From NCBI RefSeq assembly GCF_022775115.1, contig NZ_JALFLA010000042.1:1-61572 (forward strand): a DNA stretch of 61,572 bases. The letters are read 5' to 3'. Source of the stretch: Agathobaculum sp. (lineage in GTDB: Bacteria > Bacillota > Clostridia > Oscillospirales > Butyricicoccaceae). A program made the position numbers and the translations under genes. Positions 54,748 through 61,572 of this stretch are shown piece after piece. The notes under the pieces were generated by a model. The model was not told where the DNA came from, did not search any database, and was given only the letters and a program-made list of their open reading frames with translations. Positions within the stretch are counted from its first letter, which is position 1; every line of letters begins with the position of its first letter.

Positions 54748-55404
54748 TTAACCGCGCGGCGCAATATTCTGCGTATAATAGGCCTCAAACAGCCGCATCA
54801 TCAGGCCGATATGGCGCTTCTCCCCCCGGTGGCGCAGATATTTCCAGCAAGAGAACGCGGTGATCAGCCCGCCAATCGTACACACGATGGTGTCCTGCAT
54901 GGTGTCGCTCACGCCGGTGCGTGCCACCTGCTGCGGATCGACGCCGAAAAAGGAGATGAAATACTCCCATATCTCCCACAGCACCGCGCTCATCATAGCG
55001 AACATCCATGTATAGAGCGAGGCGTTGAAGGCATCTGCCGCGTCGAGCGCGTGACCGGGCTTTTTGGCAAAGTACACAATCGTGCCAAGCACGGCGAACA
55101 GAAAGCCTGAGAGAAAATGCAGCAGCTTATCCCAAAACGGGATAAGCGTGTAGCCGCCGAGCAGGCTGGCAAACGGCACCGCCGCGCACACAAAGGCGTT
55201 AAACACGATCTCCAACAGGTAGACCGGGCGCAGGCGGCACACGCGGTACAGCACAAACGGCACCGCCGGCAACGCAAAGGCGGCCACCGGCAGCAGGCCA
55301 TTGTACAGCACCGCTTCATGCCGCGGGCCGAACACCACCGCATAGACCGTGAAGACATAATAAAACACCAGCGTGCCGTTGCGCACGCGCTTCATCCGTT
55401 CCAT
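54748..55404 (-). CDS. Polytopic membrane protein, YjdF/DUF2238-like
   Basis: This 218-aa protein has about six TM helices. FWDKLLHFLSGFLFAV, VLWEIWEYFISFFGVDPQQ and SDTMQDTIVCTIGGLITAF carry the conserved polar residues (DK..H, WE..EY, DT..D) of this family, whose activity is not established. It lies 12 bp downstream of rnhA on the minus strand. Confidence 0.7.
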   Translation of the reverse strand: MERMKRVRNGTLVFYYVFTVYAVVFGPRHEAVLYNGLLPVAAFALPAVPFVLYRVCRLRPVYLLEIVFNAFVCAAVPFASLLGGYTLIPFWDKLLHFLSGFLFAVLGTIVYFAKKPGHALDAADAFNASLYTWMFAMMSAVLWEIWEYFISFFGVDPQQVARTGVSDTMQDTIVCTIGGLITAFSCWKYLRHRGEKRHIGLMMRLFEAYYTQNIAPRG

Positions 55405-55416
55405 AGACCCTCCGTT

Positions 55417-55854
55417 TTATTTGTACTGCTGGTATGCCCCGACGGCCAATTCGTCACAACGGTTGTTATATGGGTTATCCGCATGCCCCTTGACCCAGTG
55501 AAAGCGCACCTCATGCCGTTCGAGCAGGTCGAGCAGCCGCGCCCACAGTTCGGGGTTTTTAGCGGGCTTTTTGTCGCTCTTGACCCAGCCCTTGGCGCGC
55601 CAGCTTTTGGCCCAGCCCTTGGTGATGCCGTCAACGACATACTTGCTGTCCGAATACAGGTCGACTGCGCATGGCTCGGTCAGCGCTTCAAGCGCGGTGA
55701 TCACGCCGAGCAGCTCCATGCGGTTGTTGGTGGTCATTGGCTCGGCACCGGAAAGCTCCTTTTCGGCCTGCCCATATTGCAGGATAGCGCCCCAGCCGCC
55801 CGGGCCGGGGTTGCCCGAGCAGGCGCCGTCGGTATAGATGACAACGTTTTTCAT
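55417..55854 (-). CDS. rnhA: Ribonuclease HI
   Basis: This 145-aa enzyme degrades RNA in RNA:DNA hybrids. The acidic catalytic residues are in [40 protein letters not shown] and [11 protein letters not shown] 55854 follows GGGAGAAACT. Its promoter is CTGACA-17-TATAAT on the minus strand. Confidence 0.96.
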   Translation of the reverse strand: MKNVVIYTDGACSGNPGPGGWGAILQYGQAEKELSGAEPMTTNNRMELLGVITALEALTEPCAVDLYSDSKYVVDGITKGWAKSWRAKGWVKSDKKPAKNPELWARLLDLLERHEVRFHWVKGHADNPYNNRCDELAVGAYQQYK

Positions 55855-55880
55855 AGTTTCTCCCAAATGGTTTTTTCTTA

Positions 55881-55909
55881 ATTATAGCAAATTTTGGCCG
55901 TGCTGTCAG
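55881..55909 (-). promoter_or_regulatory. rnhA promoter
   Basis: On the minus strand CTGACA (55904-55909), 17-bp spacer, TGC-extended TATAAT (55881-55886). Confidence 0.7.
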
Positions 55910-55967
55910 GCGAAATTTCGATTTTACCGCCGGGCGATAGCAAAACTTTCTTGTCTCGCACGCCAGG

Positions 55968-56012
55968 GAAAACAAAACGCCGCCCGGATGTATCATCCAG
56001 ACGGCGCTTGAG
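55968..56012 (-). terminator. Terminator
   Basis: On the minus strand GCCGTCTGGATG pairs with CATCCGGGCGGC (two mismatches) around ATAC, followed by GTTTTGTTTT. It ends the PLC-like gene. Confidence 0.75.
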
Positions 56013-56038
56013 CCGTAAAACAGGGGGTATCCGCTCGC

Positions 56039-56638
56039 TCAGGCGATGACGGCGGCCGATACCTCGGCCTGCTCGTAAACGATGTTGATGATGGACAGCA
56101 CCACCATGGCCGTGGCGCGGCAGATGTGCTCCAAATCATCGTTAATGCCATGATGGCGGTCGGCCGCGCGGTATTCATCGTGCATCGCGCCGATGCGGCT
56201 AATCAGCGCATCGACCGTCACCGGCGGGATGATCGGGCTGGCCCACTGCTCAAAGCGGGCTTCGGTCATACGGCGGCGGATGACAAGCGCAATGCGCTTT
56301 TCATACACATAATGCGCCAGCAGATTGCGGTCGTAGATATCATCGTTGTGCGGAAAGGTGAAAAAGTCGGTGATAAAGTGGCAAATCTCGCCCAAATCGA
56401 CCGACAGCTCGCGGCCGTTGACCGGGCCGATCGTGTACTTTTCGGTAAACGCGCGAATTTTATCCATCACCTCGTCCATCATCAGCGAGGGATAATGGCG
56501 CTTGGTCAGGTAAGTACCCGTCAGGTCGGGCTTGAGATTGCCATAAACAAAGCCGCTTTGGTCAAATGTAACGCCGCACGTCTGCTCTACATAGTCCATC
56601 AGCAGATGTGCAACACGAATATGGGAGACGGAATCCAT
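56039..56638 (-). CDS. Zinc-dependent phospholipase C-like protein
   Basis: This 199-aa protein has spaced His/Asp residues of the zinc PLC/S1-P1 fold: SHIRVAHLLMDYV, GNLKPDLTGTY, DLGEICHFITDFFTFPHND, LAHYVYEKR and HHGIND. No signal peptide is visible, so it would act in the cytosol, unlike secreted PLCs. ATG 56638 is chosen over 56662 because TGGAGGG lies eight bases before it. Its substrate is unknown. Confidence 0.72.
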   Translation of the reverse strand: MDSVSHIRVAHLLMDYVEQTCGVTFDQSGFVYGNLKPDLTGTYLTKRHYPSLMMDEVMDKIRAFTEKYTIGPVNGRELSVDLGEICHFITDFFTFPHNDDIYDRNLLAHYVYEKRIALVIRRRMTEARFEQWASPIIPPVTVDALISRIGAMHDEYRAADRHHGINDDLEHICRATAMVVLSIINIVYEQAEVSAAVIA

Positions 56639-56815
56639 CAACAGCCCTCCAGACAGGCGCATTTTCCTGTTTTGATTTACCGGATCTTTGCGTTCATCCT
56701 TGTTAGTATAGCATACTTTTGCGGCCTTGTCTCCCCTTTTTTGAAAATTTCATAGAAATCACACAATGCACAGGAAATGGCACATGATGAACGGAAAACT
56801 TATCCAAAATGCGCG

Positions 56816-57688
56816 TTATCTGGCGCGGAAGGCTTCGTTTTTGAACTTGACCTTGCCCTCGAGCGCCTGCCGCAGCCGCTCGCACATGGCCTCGCGGTCG
56901 GCGTTGAGCGTGCCGGCAAGGTTGACATAGTTGGAAGCATGGTTTGCGCGGAACACGCTGCCCTCGGCGTCGATATGCTCGAGCAGGATGAGCGTTTCCT
57001 GCGCGATCTCGATCGGGTTCATCAGATAGAAGCGGCCTTCCTTCCAATCGCGCATGAGCGGGGTCTCCAGCTCGAACAGCAGCGTCAGCAGGCCGATGTA
57101 CTCCGGCTTCATGCGCGAGAGCGCCTCGGCTGTGCCGATCGCGTGCTCTTCGCTCAGCTCGAGTGAGCCAAGCCCCGCAATACAGGTGACCGACAGCTTC
57201 ATGCCCGCTTGCTTGACCATCAATCCTGCGCGAACGATCTCGTCGGCAGTCTCGCCCTTGTTGACGCGGCGCAGCACCTCGTCCGAGCCGGATTCCAGAC
57301 CAAGGTAAATCATATCCAGCCCCAGCGTGTGCAGCATATTCAGCTCGTCCTGCGTTTTGCACAGGATAGACGCGGGCGAGCCGTAGCTGGTCACTCGCTC
57401 ACACTCGGGGAAAATTTCCCGAATGTAGCACAATATCTCGGCCATATGCTCGGCGCGGCACATGAGCGCGTCGCCGTCGGCTAGAAAGATGCGGTCGACC
57501 TTGCGGTACATCTGGCGCGCTGCTTCAAAATCGCGCTTTACCTGGTCCAGCCTCCGGATGCGGAAGCACTTTTCGCGGTACATATCGCAAAAAGTGCATT
57601 TGTTGTGGCTGCAGCCGATTGTGACCTGCACAATCAGGCTATGTGCCTCAGACGGCGGCCGGAACACACGGCCTTCGTATTCGATCAT
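56816..57688 (-). CDS. Radical SAM protein
   Basis: This 290-aa protein has a radical SAM cluster motif CSHNKCTFC (about 26-34), then LADGDALM, TSYGSPASIL, LDMIYLGLESGSDEVLRRVNKG and TCIAGLGS. The layout resembles HemN/Elp3-like B12-independent radical SAM proteins of unknown substrate. AAAGGAG lies 11 bases before the ATG. It is monocistronic. Confidence 0.87.
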   Translation of the reverse strand: MIEYEGRVFRPPSEAHSLIVQVTIGCSHNKCTFCDMYREKCFRIRRLDQVKRDFEAARQMYRKVDRIFLADGDALMCRAEHMAEILCYIREIFPECERVTSYGSPASILCKTQDELNMLHTLGLDMIYLGLESGSDEVLRRVNKGETADEIVRAGLMVKQAGMKLSVTCIAGLGSLELSEEHAIGTAEALSRMKPEYIGLLTLLFELETPLMRDWKEGRFYLMNPIEIAQETLILLEHIDAEGSVFRANHASNYVNLAGTLNADREAMCERLRQALEGKVKFKNEAFRAR

Positions 57689-57721
57689 TGGTTTTCAAGC
57701 TCCTTTCTCCCGGTCGCGGAT

Positions 57722-57762
57722 AAAAAACACGGGCGGAGAGGGGTGTTTCTCCGCCCGGTTGC
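57722..57762 (-). terminator. Terminator
   Basis: On the minus strand GGGCGGAGA pairs with TCTCCGCCC and is followed by GTGTTTTTT. It ends the acidic Cys-rich gene at 57766. Confidence 0.8.
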
Positions 57763-57765
57763 CGC

Positions 57766-58089
57766 TTATTCTTCGGTTTCTTCCTCGTCCTGCGCATCCT
57801 CGCCGGACTCGTCGCTCTGCGTGTCAGCCTCCTGCCGGGCGGCTTCGTCCGCACCGGCGGCGCACTCCTCCGCGCAGGCAGCCGCGCATTCCTCCGCGCA
57901 GGCGCAGTCGTCGCAGTCGGCCTCGGCGCGCATCATCTCCTCCAGCTCATCCATTGCTCTGAGCTCGGCCTCGTGATACACCTCTTCCTCCCGCTTTTTT
58001 TGCAGCAGCACAAGCGCCGCCGTTGCGCCGGCCGCGCAGGCCAGACTGGTCAGCAGCAGACCTGCTTTGATTTTTGTCGAATTTTTCAA
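57766..58089 (-). CDS. Membrane-anchored acidic, Cys-repeat protein, unknown
   Basis: This 107-aa protein starts at TTG 58089 (GAGAGGAAG upstream). One TM helix (about 9-29) is followed by a KKREEE stop-transfer, then an acidic helix. A repeat with Cys at regular spacing follows (CDDCACAEEC and AAACAEEC, six Cys within about 20 residues), and the tail is almost entirely Asp/Glu. Topology suggests the Cys-rich, acidic part is inside. The Cys spacing could bind metal, or the run may simply be low-complexity repeat expansion. Confidence 0.6.
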   Translation of the reverse strand: MKNSTKIKAGLLLTSLACAAGATAALVLLQKKREEEVYHEAELRAMDELEEMMRAEADCDDCACAEECAAACAEECAAGADEAARQEADTQSDESGEDAQDEEETEE

Positions 58090-58277
58090 GGTCTACACTT
58101 CCTCTCAACATGGTGCACGATATAGCTTTACTTTACCATACCGCCCGGTCAAAGTCAATGGCGGCGTCGGGGGTTATTTGCCCATGTGGCTTGCGCCTTT
58201 GCGCGCGGGGATGTATTATTTTTTTGTCACAAACCGGACGCCCCCGTTGTGTTTAGGGTGAAAGGAGGCTTTAGAAC

Positions 58278-58763
58278 ATGTATGATTGGCACGGCGAGGA
58301 GGATGCGGCACGCTTTGTCCGCACCTATGCCGACCTCATCCTGCGGCTCTGCCTGTCGCACGGCCTTGACCGCGCGGACGCACAGGATATCTGTCAGGAT
58401 CTGTTCCTCAAGCTGCTCACCCAGCGCCGCAGCTTTCGCAGCGCAGAGCACGAAACGGCGTTTGTCATCCGCGCGGCGGGCAACGCCTGCAAAAACCTGC
58501 TGCGCGCGCCCCATCGCAGCCGCGCGGCCTCGCTCAGCGAGGCGCTGGCCGCCCCCGCGCCCGAAAACGATGGGAGCGAGGTGCTGGCCGCCGTGCGGGC
58601 GCTGCCCCACCGCTGCCGCGACGCAGTGGCCCTGTGCTGCATCGAGGGCTATTCGGCCGATGAGGCCGCGCGGCTGCTCGGCATTTCGTCCGCGGCAGTG
58701 CGCAAGCGGCTCGAGCGCGCCAGAAAGCTTCTCAAAACCGACCTGAAAGGAGCTTTGATATGA
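58278..58763 (+). CDS. RNA polymerase sigma factor, ECF type
   Basis: This 161-aa protein has region 2 (DAARFVRTYADLILRLCLSHG, DAQDICQDLFLKLL) and region 4 (VRALPHRCRDAVALCCIEGYSADEAARLLGISSAAVRKRLERARKLL, split). AAAGGAGG lies ten bases before the ATG. The following gene overlaps by ATGA and has an anti-sigma-like layout. Confidence 0.9.
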   Translation: MYDWHGEEDAARFVRTYADLILRLCLSHGLDRADAQDICQDLFLKLLTQRRSFRSAEHETAFVIRAAGNACKNLLRAPHRSRAASLSEALAAPAPENDGSEVLAAVRALPHRCRDAVALCCIEGYSADEAARLLGISSAAVRKRLERARKLLKTDLKGALI

Positions 58764-59344
58764 GCGATTTTCCCGAAAAGATTCTGTTTTCCGAGCAGGA
58801 GAAGCAGGCGCTGACCACCCGCCTGCAAGCGGCGGCGCGCGCCGCCAAAAAACCCGCGCGGCCGCGCCGTCTGGTATGCGCTGTGGCGGCAGCGCTCGCG
58901 CTGACCGTGGCCGCGGGTGCGATCGGTGCGGCGGGCGGCGCCATCGGCAGGCTGCGGCTGACCATCAACGGCCAGCAGATCGACGCGGACGCTGTGATGG
59001 TGCTGCACGCTGACGGCACGGCGACGATTACGGTCAACCCGGCGGGCGGCGAGCATGTCGAGATCACCGACCCCTCGGGTGCGCTGACTGCCGTCGTGCT
59101 GACCGGCAACGAGCAGGCCGCGATGGACGCGCCCGCGCCCATCGCACAGGAGCGTGACGCAGACGCGCCGCCCTACACGCTGCGCGAGCAGGACGGACGG
59201 CTACTGCTGCACATCAACGGCTACATCCCGATCGACGTAACCGACCGGCTGGCCGAGGGCGTTACCTTTGTCTACACCGACGAGCAGGGCATCGAGCAGA
59301 CCGCGACCGTCTCGGGCACGGTGGATGCGTACACCGTCAAATAA
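58760..59344 (+). CDS. Single-TM protein, probable anti-sigma partner
   Basis: This 194-aa protein has a cytosolic N-terminal 38 residues, one TM helix (about 39-62, LVCAVAAALALTVAAGAIGAAGG), then an extracytoplasmic beta-rich domain of about 130 residues. The N-terminal part is too short for a zinc-binding anti-sigma domain and lacks HxxxCxxC, so the inhibitor role rests only on the ATGA overlap and topology. Confidence 0.65.
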   Translation: MSDFPEKILFSEQEKQALTTRLQAAARAAKKPARPRRLVCAVAAALALTVAAGAIGAAGGAIGRLRLTINGQQIDADAVMVLHADGTATITVNPAGGEHVEITDPSGALTAVVLTGNEQAAMDAPAPIAQERDADAPPYTLREQDGRLLLHINGYIPIDVTDRLAEGVTFVYTDEQGIEQTATVSGTVDAYTVK

Positions 59345-59346
59345 GC

Positions 59347-59385
59347 TGAAAAGTCCTTTACGCCGCCGCGTGAAGGACTTTTTGA
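59347..59385 (+). terminator. Terminator of the sigma operon
   Basis: AAAGTCCTTTACGC pairs with GCGTGAAGGACTTTTT around CGCC (one mismatch). Confidence 0.85.
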
Positions 59386-59403
59386 ATTCCCCGCCCAATG
59401 ACT

Positions 59404-59431
59404 TGACTTTTCTCGGCCAATTGGTTATGCT
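59404..59431 (+). promoter_or_regulatory. Promoter of the DUF2871 gene
   Basis: TTGACT (59404-59409), 16-bp spacer, TATGCT (59426-59431). The leader is about 95 bases. Confidence 0.6.
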
Positions 59432-59531
59432 GAAAGCAGAAAAATTTTGCAGAGACGGAAAGAAATATCCAGCCGCTCCGCACCGGACGGCACGGACGCC
59501 GTCTCATCATAACATCGGGAGGAGAAGCTTT

Positions 59532-59945
59532 ATGAAACGCTATGCAAACACCGCTCTGCTGTATGCCATACTCGCCATGATTGGCGGCGTATTCTACCGC
59601 GAATTTACCAAATTCAACGGCTTTACCGGAAAAACCACGATGGCAGTGCTACATACCCATTATTTTCTGCTAGGTATGGTGTTCTTTTTACTGCTGCTGC
59701 TGCTCGAAAAGCATTTTTCCTTTACGAGCGCCAAAACCGGCAAGATACTGGTCGGCTACCACATCGGCCTGAACCTCACCGTGGCGATGCTGATCGCCCG
59801 CGGCGTGACGCAGGTGCTGGACATGGCGCCGTCCCGCGCTATGGACGCAAGCATCTCGGGCATGGCTGGTATCGGCCATATTATCCTGAGCGTATGCATG
59901 ATCCTGCTGCTTTTGCAGGTCAAGAAAAGCATGCCCGCGCAATAA
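59532..59945 (+). CDS. DUF2871-like four-TM membrane protein
   Basis: This 137-aa protein has four TM helices. TTMAVLHTHYFLLGMVFFLLLLLLEKHF and YHIGLNLTVAMLIARGVTQVL (key parts) with spaced His residues fit the DUF2871 pattern, of unknown function. GGAGAAGC precedes the ATG. It is monocistronic. Confidence 0.75.
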   Translation: MKRYANTALLYAILAMIGGVFYREFTKFNGFTGKTTMAVLHTHYFLLGMVFFLLLLLLEKHFSFTSAKTGKILVGYHIGLNLTVAMLIARGVTQVLDMAPSRAMDASISGMAGIGHIILSVCMILLLLQVKKSMPAQ

Positions 59946-59983
59946 AGCGGCTCGCGTTCCCTCGCCTGCTGTTGTGAATGAAA

Positions 59984-60042
59984 CCCCGGCGGAAACCCTA
60001 TCGGCCTATGTGGTCAAAGGGTGTCCGCCGGGTTACTTTATG
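59984..60042 (+). terminator. Possible terminator
   Basis: CCCGGCGGA and TCCGCCGGG arms enclose about 30 bases, followed only by TTACTTTA, so it is a weak T-tract. Confidence 0.4.
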
Positions 60043-60065
60043 TGCAGAATATTTCCGCTCCGCTC

Positions 60066-60094
60066 TTGACAAACAGGCGTATCCGTTCTATAAT
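60066..60094 (+). promoter_or_regulatory. Consensus cysK promoter
   Basis: TTGACA (60066-60071), 17-bp spacer, TATAAT (60089-60094): a perfect housekeeping promoter, which implies that expression is set by repression rather than by weak promoter strength. Confidence 0.9.
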
Positions 60095-60102
60095 CCCTAT
60101 AT

Positions 60103-60121
60103 ACCTACTCGAAATGTTGGT
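60103..60121 (+). promoter_or_regulatory. Candidate Rrf2-family operator at the cysK start site
   Basis: CCTACTCGAAATGTTGG is an imperfect palindrome (CC-AC, seven bases, GT-GG) just downstream of the -10. This is similar in form to sites of Rrf2 regulators such as CymR and IscR. Binding would block transcription start. Confidence 0.4.
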
Positions 60122-60237
60122 TTTTGTGATCTGCCGTACAAGGGCGCTTGTCAGCCGCCGATGTCGCATCTGCTGACACCGTTTTCAGTTCATATCCCTT
60201 TGCTAATTTCATCTTACTATATTTGGAGGAATATGCC

Positions 60238-61170
<933 letters not shown>

Positions 61171-61244
61171 TTAAAACTGCCGGGGCGAATACGAAGTGCC
61201 CCGATACGGTGAACAATCTAAACAGAGAACATCACCATTGCATA

Positions 61245-61290
61245 ACGGCAACGATCCCCCTGCACGGCTGCACATGCAGGGGGATTGACG
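61245..61290. other. Strong hairpin without T-tract
   Basis: ATCCCCCTGCA pairs with TGCAGGGGGAT around a ten-base loop. It sits between cysK and the small antisense promoter and may insulate the two. Confidence 0.5.
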
Positions 61291-61313
61291 AGTCCGCTCA
61301 CAGGCGGTATATT
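61285..61313 (+). promoter_or_regulatory. Promoter of a putative antisense RNA
   Basis: TTGACG (61285-61290), 17-bp spacer, TATATT (61308-61313). Transcription would start near 61320 and meet the terminator at 61367-61409, giving an RNA of about 90 bases complementary to the 3' half of the small ORF on the minus strand. Confidence 0.55.
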
Positions 61314-61319
61314 AAATAC

Positions 61320-61409
61320 AGAAAAGGTGCTGCCGGCAGACGGTTAGCCCCATATTTCAGGTCTTAGAAGTAACCGATCATGTAGGAATGAGGCGGTTAC
61401 TTCTTTTTT
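61320..61409 (+). ncRNA. Putative antisense antitoxin RNA
   Basis: The span from the predicted start near 61320 to the end of the T-tract covers the last 22 or so codons of the minus-strand small hydrophobic ORF. It contains no ORF with a ribosome-binding site. The arrangement matches type I antitoxin RNAs that overlap the toxin 3' end. Confidence 0.4.
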
Positions 61410-61469
61410 ATTGCTCGAAATGCGCTCGATAAGTACAGGTAATACTACAAGCATTATGAGGCATTCCAT
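61344..61469 (-). CDS. Small hydrophobic peptide, possible type I toxin
   Basis: This 41-aa ORF on the minus strand reads MECLIMLVVLPVLIERISSN then KKEVTASF to WG. A hydrophobic helix of about 12 residues is followed by a charged tail, the shape of small Fst/holin-like toxins. GAAAGGGGGCG precedes the ATG by five bases and sits in a CCCC/GGGG hairpin (61478-61490) that would hide it, another type I trait. A promoter-terminator pair faces it on the opposite strand. Confidence 0.5.
   Translation of the reverse strand: MECLIMLVVLPVLIERISSNKKEVTASFLHDRLLLRPEIWG
61367..61409 (+). terminator. Intrinsic terminator overlapping the small ORF
   Basis: GAAGTAACCG (61367-61376) pairs perfectly with CGGTTACTTC (61394-61403) and is followed by TTTTTT. 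Confidence 0.85.
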
Positions 61470-61498
61470 AGCAACGCCCCCTTTCAGGGGAAAGACTT

Positions 61499-61531
61499 AA
61501 CTGCCTGCCGCTGTAGTATAATAGCCGCAAG
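61499..61531. repeat. 33-bp dispersed repeat, copy 2
   Basis: AACTGCCTGCCGCTGT followed by AGTATAATAGCCGCAAG, one base different from 29653-29685. It lies 30 bp upstream of the small hydrophobic ORF and probably forms its promoter/leader. Confidence 0.75.
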
Positions 61532-61533
61532 AA

Positions 61534-61568
61534 AAACCCCCGTTATTTCATAAGAAAAACGGGGGCTG
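61534..61568. terminator. Hairpin with T-tracts at the right edge
   Basis: CCCCCGTT and AACGGGGG enclose about 13 bases. On the minus strand the hairpin is followed by TTTTTC, so it could end a gene entering from beyond the right edge. Confidence 0.6.
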
Positions 61569-61572
61569 CTTG

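Noticed and set aside
57800-57920. Short repeats resembling a CRISPR array
   Set aside because: They are coding repeats of the Cys/Ala/Glu-rich protein on the minus strand, without spacers.

Overview
The window looks like a chromosome segment of a GC-rich, Gram-positive-type, probably spore-forming gut clostridium. The signs are MurT/GatD, a PdaA-type muramic-acid deacetylase, LytTR and GHKL signalling, S-layer-homology (SLH) surface proteins, HPr and a BglG-type RAT element. An Oscillospirales/Butyricicoccaceae-like host is my guess; nothing in the sequence fixes the genus.

Region 1 (1-10.6 kb) is visibly richer in A/T than the rest and reads as an acquired, decaying signalling and surface-protein island. 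On the minus strand two receiver-like proteins lacking the phospho-acceptor Asp precede a 1491-aa SLH protein. On the plus strand follow a LytTR response regulator, a secreted/anchored protein and a multi-TM GHKL histidine kinase. Three of these genes carry separate lesions: a UAG ends the SLH protein just before an in-frame Gly-Trp repeat, a second in-frame UAG splits the response regulator, and a one-base frameshift splits the anchored protein. RF1 (prfA) is intact in the same window and UAG ends a normal neighbouring gene, so UAG should be a real stop here.

Region 2 (10.7-30 kb) is housekeeping: an AraC regulator, murT-gatD (peptidoglycan amidation), a second SLH protein, an operon of ABC-F, DUF218, prfA, ywlC, coaE and an M18 peptidase, an orphan kinase-like ATPase, gapA, a DUF362 ferredoxin protein, aroF and a cell-wall amidase.

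Region 3 (30-36 kb) is a polyamine operon, speD-speA-speE-carboxyspermidine dehydrogenase-nspC. It encodes both the AdoMet route and the carboxyspermidine route to spermidine, and a strong intrinsic terminator lies inside the speD leader.

Region 4 (36-39.6 kb) is an amino-sugar PTS operon (EIIA, HPr, membrane-tethered EIIB, nagB, nagA) without an EIIC. A clear RAT/terminator antitermination switch precedes it, and its HPr has Arg in place of regulatory Ser46. An AraC regulator and an inositol-dehydrogenase-like oxidoreductase follow.

Region 5 (41.8-61.6 kb) contains an NSS transporter and an aromatic-acid-exporter-like protein, proC, an XRE repressor with a divergent partner and a twin palindromic operator, pyk-LCP-M16-pdaA on the minus strand, a nucleotidyltransferase, secG, OGG-type glycosylase, trxA, rnhA, a PLC-like protein, a radical SAM protein, an ECF sigma/anti-sigma-like pair and cysK. 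The right end holds a candidate type I toxin-antitoxin locus adjoining a 33-bp repeat also present at 29.65 kb. No tRNA, rRNA, CRISPR array or complete insertion sequence was recognised.
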